Below, in pieces: positions 1 to 6,375 of a stretch of 6,743 nt of DNA. How positions within the stretch are numbered: position 1 is the first letter of the stretch; every line of letters starts with the position of its first letter. The stretch covers positions 1 through 6,743 of the forward strand of contig JBJXGF010000321.1 of assembly GCA_046153015.1 (NCBI GenBank), written 5' to 3'. Below the pieces are notes generated by a model, which saw only the letters and a program-made list of their open reading frames with translations, was not told the origin of the DNA and did not search any database. Both the position numbers and the translations under genes were made by a program. The DNA is from JBJXGF01 sp046153015 (lineage in GTDB: Bacteria > Actinomycetota > Acidimicrobiia > Acidimicrobiales > CAIXPF01).

Positions 1-41
1 GCGGCGCCCACCCGCTTGACCAGCATCCGGGGCCGATGCGC

Positions 42-71
42 TTGACAACCTTCTCCGCCACCCCATTACGT
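42..71 (+). promoter_or_regulatory. Candidate topA promoter, probably giving a leaderless mRNA
   Basis: A perfect -35 hexamer TTGACA lies at 42-47. After an 18-bp spacer comes a -10-like TTACGT at 66-71, and the topA ATG starts at 81, only 9 bases after the hexamer. Actinobacterial transcription usually begins about 6-9 bases after the -10 box, so the transcript would begin at or next to the A of the ATG. No Shine-Dalgarno sequence is visible before the ATG (TAGAGCCCCG), which agrees with leaderless translation. The -10 match is imperfect, since TANNNT is expected and the second base here is T. The assignment rests mainly on the -35, the spacing, and its likeness to the promoter before the MFS gene. 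Confidence 0.5.
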
Positions 72-80
72 AGAGCCCCG

Positions 81-2906
81 ATGCCCAGCCCGCTTGTCAT
101 AGTCGAGTCGCCAGCGAAGGCCCGCACGATCGCCGGCTTCCTCGGCGGTGACTACCAGGTCGAGTCCTCGATCGGGCACATCCGCGACCTTCCCCGCAAC
201 GCCGACGAGATCCCCACCGCCTACAAGGCCGAGCCGTGGGCGCGCCTCGGCGTCGACGTCGACAACGACTTCAAGCCGCTGTACATCGTCACGCCGGACA
301 AGCGGGACCAGGTCCGCAAGCTCAAGTCGTGCCTGAAGGAGGCGAGCGAGGTCTACCTCGCCACCGACGAGGATCGGGAGGGCGAGGCGATCGCCTGGCA
401 CCTGCTCGAGGTGCTGAACCCCCGGGTGCCGGTCAAGCGGATGGTGTTCCACGAGATCACCCCTCAGGCCATCCGCCGGGCCATCGACAACCCCCGCGAC
501 ATCGACCGCCGCCTCGTCGACGCGCAGGAGGCCCGGCGCATCCTCGATCGGCTGTACGGCTACGAGGTGAGCCCGGTCCTGTGGCGCAAGGTGCTCCCCA
601 AGCTGTCCGCGGGGCGGGTGCAGAGCGTCGCCGTGCGGGTGGTGGTCGAGCGCGAATGGGCCCGCATGCGCTTCGTGGCCGCCGGCTACTGGGATCTCGA
701 GGGCGTCTTCGCCCGCGCCGCCGGCGCGGCGAGCGCACCAGCCCCCGGCGAGGAGTTCTCCGCCCGGCTGGTGAGCCTCGACGCCAGGCGGGTGGCCGTC
801 GGGCGCGACTTCGGCGCCGACGGCCGGCTCGACGCGAAGGCCCGGGGTGAGGCCGTCGTGCTCGACGAGGCCGCCGCCCGCCGTCTCGCCGCCGACCTCG
901 CCGCCGCCGCCTTCGCCGTGCGCTCGGTCGAGTCGAAGCCGTACCGGCGCCGCCCCGCCGCGCCGTTCATGACCTCCACGCTCCAGCAGGAGGCGGGCCG
1001 CAAGCTGCGCCTGTCCTCGGCGCAGGCGATGCGCGCCGCGCAGAGCCTCTACGAGCAGGGCTTCATCACCTACATGCGGACCGACAGCACCACGCTGTCC
1101 GACACCGCCCTCGCCGCCGCCCGCAGCGAGATCACCGCCCGCTACGGCGCCGAGTTCCTGCCCGACGCCGCCCGGCAGTACGCGAACAAGGTCCGCAACG
1201 CGCAGGAGGCCCACGAGGCCATCCGCCCCGCCGGCGAGACGTTCCAGGCCCCCGAGGCGGTCGCCCGGCGGGTCAACGCCACCGAGGCCTCGGTGTACGA
1301 CCTCATCTGGCGGCGCACGATCGCCAGCCAGATGACCGACGCGGTCGGCTCCACGGTCACGGTCCGCCTCGGCGCCCGCAGCGCCTCGGGTCAGGACGCC
1401 GAGTTCTCGGCCAGCGGCACGGTCATCACCCATGCCGGGTTCCAGCGGGCCTACGTGGAATCGACCGACGAGCCCGACGGCGAGGACGCCGAGCGTCGCC
1501 TGCCGGCGCTTTCCGAGGGCGATCCGCTCGCCGCCCGCTCACTCGACCCGCAGGGCCACACCACTCAGCCGCCCGCCCGCTACACCGAGGCCTCCCTGGT
1601 GAAGCGGCTCGAGGAGCTGGGCGTCGGGCGCCCCTCCACCTACGCGTCGATCATGCAGACCATCCAGGACCGCGGCTACGTGTGGAAGAAGGGCTCGGCC
1701 CTCGTGCCCTCGTTCACCGCGTTCGCGGTGGTGAACGTGCTCGAAGGCCACTTCCCCGACCTCGTCGACTACGCCTTCACCGCCCGCATGGAGGACGACC
1801 TCGACTCGATCGCCAGCGGCGCCGGCGAGGCCGTGCCCTGGCTCAGCCGCTTCTACTTCGGCGCCGGCGGCCCCCGGTCGGGCGACGGGGCGGAGGCCGG
1901 CGGGCTGAAGACGATGGTGGCGTCCCGCCTCGACGAGATCGACCCGCGCGAGGTCAACGCCATCCCCCTCGGGCTCGACGCGCAGGGCGAGCCGGTGGTG
2001 GTGCGCGTGGGCCGGTACGGCCCGTACCTCCAGCGGGGCGAGGACCGCGCCAGCGTGCCGGAGGACCTCGCGCCCGACGAGCTCACGATCGACAAGGCGA
2101 TCGAGCTGCTCGAAGCGCCGAGCGGGGATCGCTCCGTCGGTGTCGACCCGGCCACCGGGCAGCCGGTGCTGGTGCTCAACGGCCGCTTCGGCGCCTACGT
2201 GCAGCTGGGCGAGACGCCGGAGAACCCCAAAGCCGACAAGCCGAAGCGGGCCTCCCTGTTCCGCTCGATGCACCCGGCCACGGTGACCCTCGAGGAGGCG
2301 TTGGCGCTGCTCAGCCTGCCCCGGGTGGTGGGCGTCGACCCGTCCGACGGCGTGGAGATCGTGGCCCGCAACGGCCGGTTCGGCCCCTATCTCGACAAGG
2401 GCGGCGACAGCCGCAGCCTCGATACCGAGGACCAGCTGTTCACGGTGGAGCTGGCCGACGCGCTGGCGCGCTTCGCCGAGCCGAAACGCCGCCGGGGCGC
2501 CGCGGCCCCCAAGCCGCCGCTGCGCGACGACCTGGGCGAGGATCCGCTGAGCGGCAAGCCGATCGTGATGAAAGAGGGCCGCTTCGGCCCGTACGTGACC
2601 GACGGCGAGACCAACGCGTCGCTGCGCAAGGGCGACGACGTGGCCGAGCTCACCCACGAGCGGGCCGTGGAGCTGCTGGCCGATCGCCGGGCGCGGGGGC
2701 CGGCCCCCAAGCGAACTAGCCGCGCCGGGGCGAGATCGACCACAGCGAAGACGGGCGCCGCCAAGGCGGCCACGACCAAGACCAAGGCCAAGGCGGCGGC
2801 GACCAAGACCAAGACCGCGAAGTCGAGCACCGCCAAGGCGAAGTCGGGCCCCGCGAAGGCGAGGCCGGCCAAGTCGGGTCCCGCCAAGCCGGCCGAGGAG
2901 AGCTGA
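81..2906 (+). CDS. topA: DNA topoisomerase I (type IA, omega protein)
   Basis: A 941-residue type IA topoisomerase that relaxes negative supercoils by passing a strand through a transient 5'-phosphotyrosine break. The Toprim domain comes first, with the catalytic Glu at residue 9 (VIVESPAKA) and the metal-binding DEDREGE motif with D96, D98 and E100. The active-site tyrosine is Tyr331 in ITYMRTDS, close to the position in the E. coli and mycobacterial enzymes. No Cys4 zinc ribbons are present. Instead there are four C-terminal Topo_C-type repeats, marked by GRYGPYLQ (644-651), GRFGAYVQ (701-708), GRFGPYLD (765-772) and GRFGPYVT (833-840). The last ~70 residues (from about 871) are a low-complexity Lys/Ala/Thr tail with about 14 lysines, as in actinobacterial TopA, where such tails bind DNA and aid processivity. 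I chose the ATG at 81 because PLVIVESPAKA follows directly. An in-frame ATG at 36 would add 15 unconserved residues and lies before the -35 box. Transcription is probably separate from the downstream genes. Confidence 0.97.
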   Translation: MPSPLVIVESPAKARTIAGFLGGDYQVESSIGHIRDLPRNADEIPTAYKAEPWARLGVDVDNDFKPLYIVTPDKRDQVRKLKSCLKEASEVYLATDEDREGEAIAWHLLEVLNPRVPVKRMVFHEITPQAIRRAIDNPRDIDRRLVDAQEARRILDRLYGYEVSPVLWRKVLPKLSAGRVQSVAVRVVVEREWARMRFVAAGYWDLEGVFARAAGAASAPAPGEEFSARLVSLDARRVAVGRDFGADGRLDAKARGEAVVLDEAAARRLAADLAAAAFAVRSVESKPYRRRPAAPFMTSTLQQEAGRKLRLSSAQAMRAAQSLYEQGFITYMRTDSTTLSDTALAAARSEITARYGAEFLPDAARQYANKVRNAQEAHEAIRPAGETFQAPEAVARRVNATEASVYDLIWRRTIASQMTDAVGSTVTVRLGARSASGQDAEFSASGTVITHAGFQRAYVESTDEPDGEDAERRLPALSEGDPLAARSLDPQGHTTQPPARYTEASLVKRLEELGVGRPSTYASIMQTIQDRGYVWKKGSALVPSFTAFAVVNVLEGHFPDLVDYAFTARMEDDLDSIASGAGEAVPWLSRFYFGAGGPRSGDGAEAGGLKTMVASRLDEIDPREVNAIPLGLDAQGEPVVVRVGRYGPYLQRGEDRASVPEDLAPDELTIDKAIELLEAPSGDRSVGVDPATGQPVLVLNGRFGAYVQLGETPENPKADKPKRASLFRSMHPATVTLEEALALLSLPRVVGVDPSDGVEIVARNGRFGPYLDKGGDSRSLDTEDQLFTVELADALARFAEPKRRRGAAAPKPPLRDDLGEDPLSGKPIVMKEGRFGPYVTDGETNASLRKGDDVAELTHERAVELLADRRARGPAPKRTSRAGARSTTAKTGAAKAATTKTKAKAAATKTKTAKSSTAKAKSGPAKARPAKSGPAKPAEES

Positions 2907-2933
2907 GGAGCGGGTCGCCCGGCCCGGTCGGCA

Positions 2934-2949
2934 TCGCCCAGGTGGGCGA
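2934..2949 (+). terminator. Weak hairpin after topA, possible terminator
   Basis: TCGCCC (2934-2939) pairs perfectly with GGGCGA (2944-2949) around the loop AGGT, 27 bases after the topA stop codon. There is no T-run after it, so it is not a classic intrinsic terminator. High-GC actinobacteria often use hairpins without a U-tract. A 6-bp stem can easily arise by chance in DNA this GC-rich, so the call is tentative. Confidence 0.25.
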
Positions 2950-2962
2950 GGCGGGAAACCCG

Positions 2963-2990
2963 TTGGTGGCCCGCTGCGATCTTCTAACGT
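2963..2990 (+). promoter_or_regulatory. Candidate promoter of the MFS-tmk-holB operon, probably leaderless
   Basis: A -10 hexamer TAACGT at 2985-2990 fits the actinobacterial TANNNT pattern well. A -35-like TTGGTG lies at 2963-2968 with a 16-bp spacer. The GTG at 2998 begins 7 bases after the -10, where transcription should start, and there is no Shine-Dalgarno sequence between them. The sequence from the -10 to the start (TAACGTGGACCCCGTG) closely resembles the same region before topA (TTACGTAGAGCCCCGATG). This supports both calls and decides between the two possible GTG starts, because the one at 2989 lies inside the -10 box. Confidence 0.5.
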
Positions 2991-2997
2991 GGACCCC

Positions 2998-4449
2998 GTG
3001 GCGATCTCACGGTCGGCGTTCAGGTCGCGCCCACGCCGGCTCGACTTGGCGGCGGCGGCGCCCGACAGCTCCAAAAGCCCGAGGCCGGGCTTGGCCACGC
3101 GTCTGTTCGGGTCGCCCCAGTTCGTCAAGCTCCTCGTCGCCCAGATCGTGTCGGCCACCGGGGACTGGCTCGGCCTGCTGGCCACCATCGCGCTCGCCAC
3201 TCGTCTCGGCTCCGAGTCTCCCGGGCTGGCGGTGGGCGGCGCGCTGTCGGCGCGGGTGCTGCCCGGCTTCTTCTTCGCGCCGGTGGCCGGAGTGCTGGTC
3301 GATCGCTGGGACCGCAAGAAGGTCATGGTCCGCTGCGACCTCGGCCGGGCGGCGGTGCTGTGCTTCTTGCCCTTCGTCGACAGCCTCGTCGGCCTGGTGC
3401 TCGCCTCGCTGCTGCTCGAGGCCTTCACCCTGCTCTGGCAGCCGGCCAAGGAGGCGTCGGTCCCGCACCTCGTGAGCCAGGACAAGCTGACCACGGCCAA
3501 CTCGCTGTCGCTGGCCGCCGCGTACGGCACGTTCCCGCTGGCGGCCGGCCTTTTCGGGCTCCTCTCGAAGGTCTCGGATTGGTTCGGCAACGGCTGGTTC
3601 ATGCAGGCCCTCAACCTCCATCAGGAGGGCCTGGGGTTCTACGCCGACGCGTTCACGTTCCTCTTGTCGGCCACCCTCGTGTGGCGGCTCACCCTGCCCC
3701 GCCCGCGCCGCACGAGCTCGGGCGCACCCGGCAAGGCCGGCGCTATCGGCCCGGACGGCCGGCGCGTCGCTGACCCCTGGGCGCCGTTCCGGGAGCTCGC
3801 AGAGGGCTGGCAGTTCATCGCCGGCAACTCGGTGGTGAAGGCGGTGATCCTCGGGCTCGGGACCGGGCTGATCGGCGGGGGGATGCTCGTGCCGCTCGGG
3901 CCGCTGTTCCTCCACGACGTGCTGGGCGCGGGCTCGGCCGGGTTCGGCCTGTTCACGTTCGTGCTCGGCCTAGGCGTGGCCAGCGGCGTGCTGGCGCTCA
4001 CCGCGCTGCAGCGCAAGCTGCAGAAGAAGGCCGCGTTCACCGCCTGCGTGTTCGGCGCCGGGGCGTGCCTGTTCTGCGCGGCGTCGACCACCACGCTCAC
4101 CCCGGCCGCGGTGTTCGTCGGCGGGGTCGGGGTGTGCGCGGGTGCGGTCTATGTGCTCGGGTTCACGCTGCTGCACGAAAGCGTCGACGACGAGCTGCGG
4201 GGCCGCATCTTCGCCGCGCTGTACACGCTGGTCCGGCTCTGCGTGCTCATCGCCTTCTCCGCCGGCCCGCTCGTGTCGGAGCTGCTGTCGGCGGTGAGCG
4301 ACCGGTTCGGGGGCGAGGTGTCGCCCATCGGGTTCGACATCGCCATACCCGGTGTGCGCCTGACGATGTGGCTGGCGGCGCTCATCATCCTCGGCGCCGG
4401 GCTGCTCTCCCTGCGCATCCTTTCGCGCGGGCGGGCCGCGGGCCGTTGA
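2998..4449 (+). CDS. MFS permease (drug/metabolite exporter-like), 12 predicted helices
   Basis: A 483-residue inner-membrane transporter of the Major Facilitator Superfamily. The loop between helices 2 and 3 carries a clear motif A, GVLVDRWDRKK (residues 98-108). The QPAKEASVPHLV...TTANSL stretch (about 148-169) is typical of the EntS/MFS_3-like group, as is HESVDDELRGRIFA (393-406) in the second half. By eye there are about 12 hydrophobic helices: six between residues 42 and 232, a hydrophilic central loop (about 235-265), and six between 277 and 475. A basic, probably cytoplasmic N-terminus of about 35 residues precedes helix 1. An extra 20-25 residues rich in Trp, Phe and Asn sit between helices 5 and 6 (about 191-213). 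The substrate cannot be read from the sequence. The gene ends 2 bases before tmk, so the two are probably co-transcribed, and related actinomycetes are recalled to carry MFS-Tmk fusions at this locus. I chose the GTG at 2998; a GTG at 2989 would add three residues but overlaps the -10 box. Confidence 0.9.
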   Translation: MAISRSAFRSRPRRLDLAAAAPDSSKSPRPGLATRLFGSPQFVKLLVAQIVSATGDWLGLLATIALATRLGSESPGLAVGGALSARVLPGFFFAPVAGVLVDRWDRKKVMVRCDLGRAAVLCFLPFVDSLVGLVLASLLLEAFTLLWQPAKEASVPHLVSQDKLTTANSLSLAAAYGTFPLAAGLFGLLSKVSDWFGNGWFMQALNLHQEGLGFYADAFTFLLSATLVWRLTLPRPRRTSSGAPGKAGAIGPDGRRVADPWAPFRELAEGWQFIAGNSVVKAVILGLGTGLIGGGMLVPLGPLFLHDVLGAGSAGFGLFTFVLGLGVASGVLALTALQRKLQKKAAFTACVFGAGACLFCAASTTTLTPAAVFVGGVGVCAGAVYVLGFTLLHESVDDELRGRIFAALYTLVRLCVLIAFSAGPLVSELLSAVSDRFGGEVSPIGFDIAIPGVRLTMWLAALIILGAGLLSLRILSRGRAAGR

Positions 4450-4451
4450 CG

Positions 4452-5126
4452 ATGGGCGACGCGGCCTGCCCCGCCTGCGTCCCGTCCTCGCCGGGTTGGC
4501 CGGCGCTGGCCCGGCGCCTGGGCCGCCCCCGCTTCCTCGTCCTCGAAGGGGTCGACGGCTCGGGCAAGAGCACCCATGCCGCTCGCCTGGCTCTCGAGCT
4601 CGGGGCGCTGCTCACCCACGAGCCGGGCGGCACCGATCTCGGGGCGCGCCTGCGGCCGCTGCTCCTCGACCCCGGGCTGCCGCCGCTCGCGCCGCGGGCC
4701 GAGGCCCTGCTGCTCGCCGCCGACCGCGCCCAGCACGTGGAGGAGGTGATCCGCCCCGCCCTGGCCGCCGGCCGCCACGTGGTGAGCGACCGCCATGCCG
4801 GCTCCTCGGTGGCCTACCAGGGCTTCGGGCGGGGGCTGGCCCCGTCCGAGGTGGCGGCGCTCTCCCGTTGGGCCGCCGCCGGCGTGACGCCTGACCTGGT
4901 GATCCTGCTCGACTGCCCGGCTGCTGACGCTGCGGCGCGGCGGGGCGCGGACCGCCTGGAGCGCGAAGGCGAGGAGTTCTTCGCCCGGGTCGCGGCCGGC
5001 TTCGCCGCCCAGGCGGCGGCTGCGCCCGACCGCTGGGCGGTGGTGGACGGGCGGGGCTCGATCGACGAGGTCGCGGCCCGCGTGCAGGCGGCGGTGGCGT
5101 CGCGCCTCGCGGGGCGCGAGCAGTGA
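4452..5126 (+). CDS. tmk: Thymidylate kinase (dTMP kinase)
   Basis: A 224-residue cytoplasmic kinase that phosphorylates dTMP to dTDP with ATP, an essential step in dTTP supply. It shows the P-loop GVDGSGKST (residues 33-41), the dTMP-site EPGGT (57-61), the signature SDRHAGSSVAYQG (112-124) and the LID segment RRGADRLE (163-170) with arginines, as in bacterial TMPKs. Two departures from common family sequence are visible: His56 where TREPGG enzymes have Arg, and His115 in the usual DR(Y/F) position. I recall His being tolerated at the latter. The protein begins with about 27 extra residues before the FLVLEG strand, including a CPAC pair at 6-9. No ATG, GTG or TTG lies in frame between that start and the P-loop, so the extension seems real; an in-frame TTG at 4446 is also possible. 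There is no good ribosome binding site. Its start is 2 bp after the MFS stop and its stop overlaps holB by 4 bp, so translational coupling is likely at both ends. Confidence 0.95.
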   Translation: MGDAACPACVPSSPGWPALARRLGRPRFLVLEGVDGSGKSTHAARLALELGALLTHEPGGTDLGARLRPLLLDPGLPPLAPRAEALLLAADRAQHVEEVIRPALAAGRHVVSDRHAGSSVAYQGFGRGLAPSEVAALSRWAAAGVTPDLVILLDCPAADAAARRGADRLEREGEEFFARVAAGFAAQAAAAPDRWAVVDGRGSIDEVAARVQAAVASRLAGREQ

Positions 5127-6205
5127 GCACCGCGAACGGCATCGATCCGTGGGCCGGCCTCGCCGCGCCGGCCGAGGCCATCGCTCTGCTGCAGGCCTCG
5201 GCGGCGGCGCCCGTGCACGCGTACCTCTTCGTCGGCCCTGCCGGCTCGGGCAAGCGGGCGGCCGCTCGGGCCTTCGCCGCGGCGCTGCTGAGCGAGGGGT
5301 CGCGGGGCGCCGCCCGGGAGCGGCACGTGCGCCTGGCGCTGGCCGAGGCCCACCCCGACCTCGAGATCGTGGAGCGCGAAGGCGCGTTCCTCTCGGTGGC
5401 TCAGGCCCGCAAGGTGGTCGAACGGGCGGCGCTGGCCCCGGTGGAGGGCGCACGCAAGGTGCTGGTGCTCGATGAGTTCCACCTGGCGCTCGCCGCCGCC
5501 CCGGTGCTGCTCAAGACGCTCGAGGAGCCCCCCGAGGGCACCGTGTTCGTGATCCTCGCCGCCGAGACGCCGCCGGAGCTGGCCACGGTCGCCTCCCGCT
5601 GCGTGCGGCTCGGCTTCACCCCGCTGCCCGAGGCCGCGGTGATCGAGCGGCTGGTGGCCGGGGGCGCCGACCCGGAGGCGGCGGCTGCGGCGGCGCGCGC
5701 TGCGGGGGGAGACCTGCGCCGAGCCGAGCTTCTCGCCGCCGACGGCGATCTGGTCGAGCGCGTCGCGGTGTGGCGCGCCGCCCCCGACCAGTTGGACGGC
5801 GCCGGGTGCTCGGCCGCCGCGGCGGCCGCCGCCCTCCTCGACTGCCTCAACCGCGCCCAGGGCGCCGTGGAGGCGAAACAGCACGCCGAGGCGGCCGAGC
5901 TGGCCGCCCGCGAAGAGCTCTACGGCGCCCGTGGTGCGGGCCGGCGTCAGCTCGAGGAGCGCCAGCGGCGTGAGCGGCGTCGGCTGCGGGCCGACGAGCT
6001 CCGTTTCGGCCTGTCCGCCCTCGGCGAGGTCTACCGCAGCCGGCTCGAGGCCGCGCTCGCCGGCGGCGGTGGGCCAGGGGCCGCCGCCGAAGCCCTGGCC
6101 GCCCTCGATGCGCTGCAGTGGGCGGCCGACGCGGTCGAGCGCAACCCGAACGAAGCTCTGCTGCTCGAGGCGCTGATGGTGAAGCTGGCGCGACTGGGCG
6201 ACTGA
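5123..6205 (+). CDS. holB: DNA polymerase III subunit delta' (clamp loader)
   Basis: A 360-residue AAA+ subunit of the clamp loader that places the beta sliding clamp on primed DNA with delta and tau/gamma. Visible motifs are a P-loop GPAGSGKR (38-45), a Walker B-like VLVLDEFH (113-120), the highly typical LLKTLEEPP (129-137) and the SRC motif (158-160). GGDLRRAELL (195-204) is in the sensor-2 position, and a charged, probably helical segment (about 255-292) precedes a C-terminal helical collar domain. Arg45 replaces the Thr/Ser of an active Walker A, consistent with delta' being a non-hydrolysing subunit. The four-cysteine zinc module that usually follows the first AAA+ helix is missing: the 55-80 segment has no Cys but keeps the HPDLEIVE that normally follows it. 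The GTG start overlaps the tmk stop (GTGA), with only a weak GGGGCG upstream. The TGA stop (6203-6205) belongs to the first copy of a 78-bp repeat. Length is normal for the family, so the gene does not look truncated. Confidence 0.9.
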   Translation: MSTANGIDPWAGLAAPAEAIALLQASAAAPVHAYLFVGPAGSGKRAAARAFAAALLSEGSRGAARERHVRLALAEAHPDLEIVEREGAFLSVAQARKVVERAALAPVEGARKVLVLDEFHLALAAAPVLLKTLEEPPEGTVFVILAAETPPELATVASRCVRLGFTPLPEAAVIERLVAGGADPEAAAAAARAAGGDLRRAELLAADGDLVERVAVWRAAPDQLDGAGCSAAAAAAALLDCLNRAQGAVEAKQHAEAAELAAREELYGARGAGRRQLEERQRRERRRLRADELRFGLSALGEVYRSRLEAALAGGGGPGAAAEALAALDALQWAADAVERNPNEALLLEALMVKLARLGD

Positions 6206-6279
6206 GCGGAGCGAAGGCGGCCGTGTGAGCGCAGCGAGCCGGACGCTGATGGGGTCTGGGGGCGCAGCCCCCAGCAACG
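6202..6279. repeat. 78-bp direct repeat, copy 1 (contains the holB stop)
   Basis: This segment is identical, base for base, to 6283-6360. The copies are separated by GGG, giving a period of 81. Each unit has two parts. The first holds two near-identical 12-mers, TGAGCGGAGCGA (6203-6214) and TGAGCGCAGCGA (6226-6237). The second holds an 8-bp perfect hairpin. The unit starts one base before the TGA that ends holB. It looks like an interspersed REP-like element of the kind scattered between genes in high-GC genomes; I infer this from its form and position, since only this locus is in view. Confidence 0.9.
6256..6274. terminator. Strong GC hairpin in repeat copy 1, likely terminator
   Basis: CTGGGGGC (6256-6263) pairs perfectly with GCCCCCAG (6267-6274) around a GCA loop. 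It lies about 50 bases past the holB stop and between convergent genes, so it could stop transcription from both sides. No T-run follows on either strand, so termination would be of the U-less type, or the hairpin may instead protect the 3' end of the mRNA. Confidence 0.5.
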
Positions 6280-6282
6280 GGG

Positions 6283-6360
6283 CTGAGCGGAGCGAAGGCG
6301 GCCGTGTGAGCGCAGCGAGCCGGACGCTGATGGGGTCTGGGGGCGCAGCCCCCAGCAACG
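6283..6360. repeat. 78-bp direct repeat, copy 2
   Basis: An exact copy of 6202-6279 placed 81 bp downstream. Identity ends sharply: the flanking bases differ on both sides (6201 A versus 6282 G; 6280 G versus 6361 C). Zero divergence over 78 bp points to recent duplication or active homogenisation. The copy ends 15 bases before the stop codon of the minus-strand EAL gene. Confidence 0.9.
6337..6355. terminator. Strong GC hairpin in repeat copy 2, likely terminator
   Basis: The same 8-bp stem and GCA loop as at 6256-6274, repeated in the second copy. Its centre lies about 30 bases past the minus-strand stop codon at 6376-6378, so it is placed to end transcription of the EAL gene. It may act with the first hairpin as a back-to-back pair. 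It also lacks a T-run. Confidence 0.5.
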
Positions 6361-6375
6361 CGACCAGTAGAGGGC

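Noticed and set aside
36..80. Upstream ATG start for topA at position 36
   Set aside because: It would add 15 residues without family likeness, and it lies upstream of the -35 hexamer.
66..1433. Long minus-strand open frame opposite topA (455 codons)
   Set aside because: It lies fully antisense to a clearly conserved gene and its product is Gly/Arg/Leu/Val-rich without domain motifs, as expected from GC-rich codon bias.
1539..3614. 691-codon minus-strand open frame across the topA 3' end and MFS 5' end
   Set aside because: It spans two real genes and their promoter region on the other strand; composition is low-complexity (RLGGARLRG-type) and no family is recognisable.
4149..5453. 434-codon minus-strand open frame opposite the MFS end, tmk and holB start
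   Set aside because: Pro/Arg-rich shadow frame with no motifs, opposite three well-supported genes.
6251..6282. G-quadruplex
   Set aside because: Only three G-runs occur close together and one is fully paired in the perfect hairpin, which is the more likely structure.
6202..6360. CRISPR array
   Set aside because: Only two units exist, the unit is 78 bp, and the gap is 3 bp, so there is no spacer.
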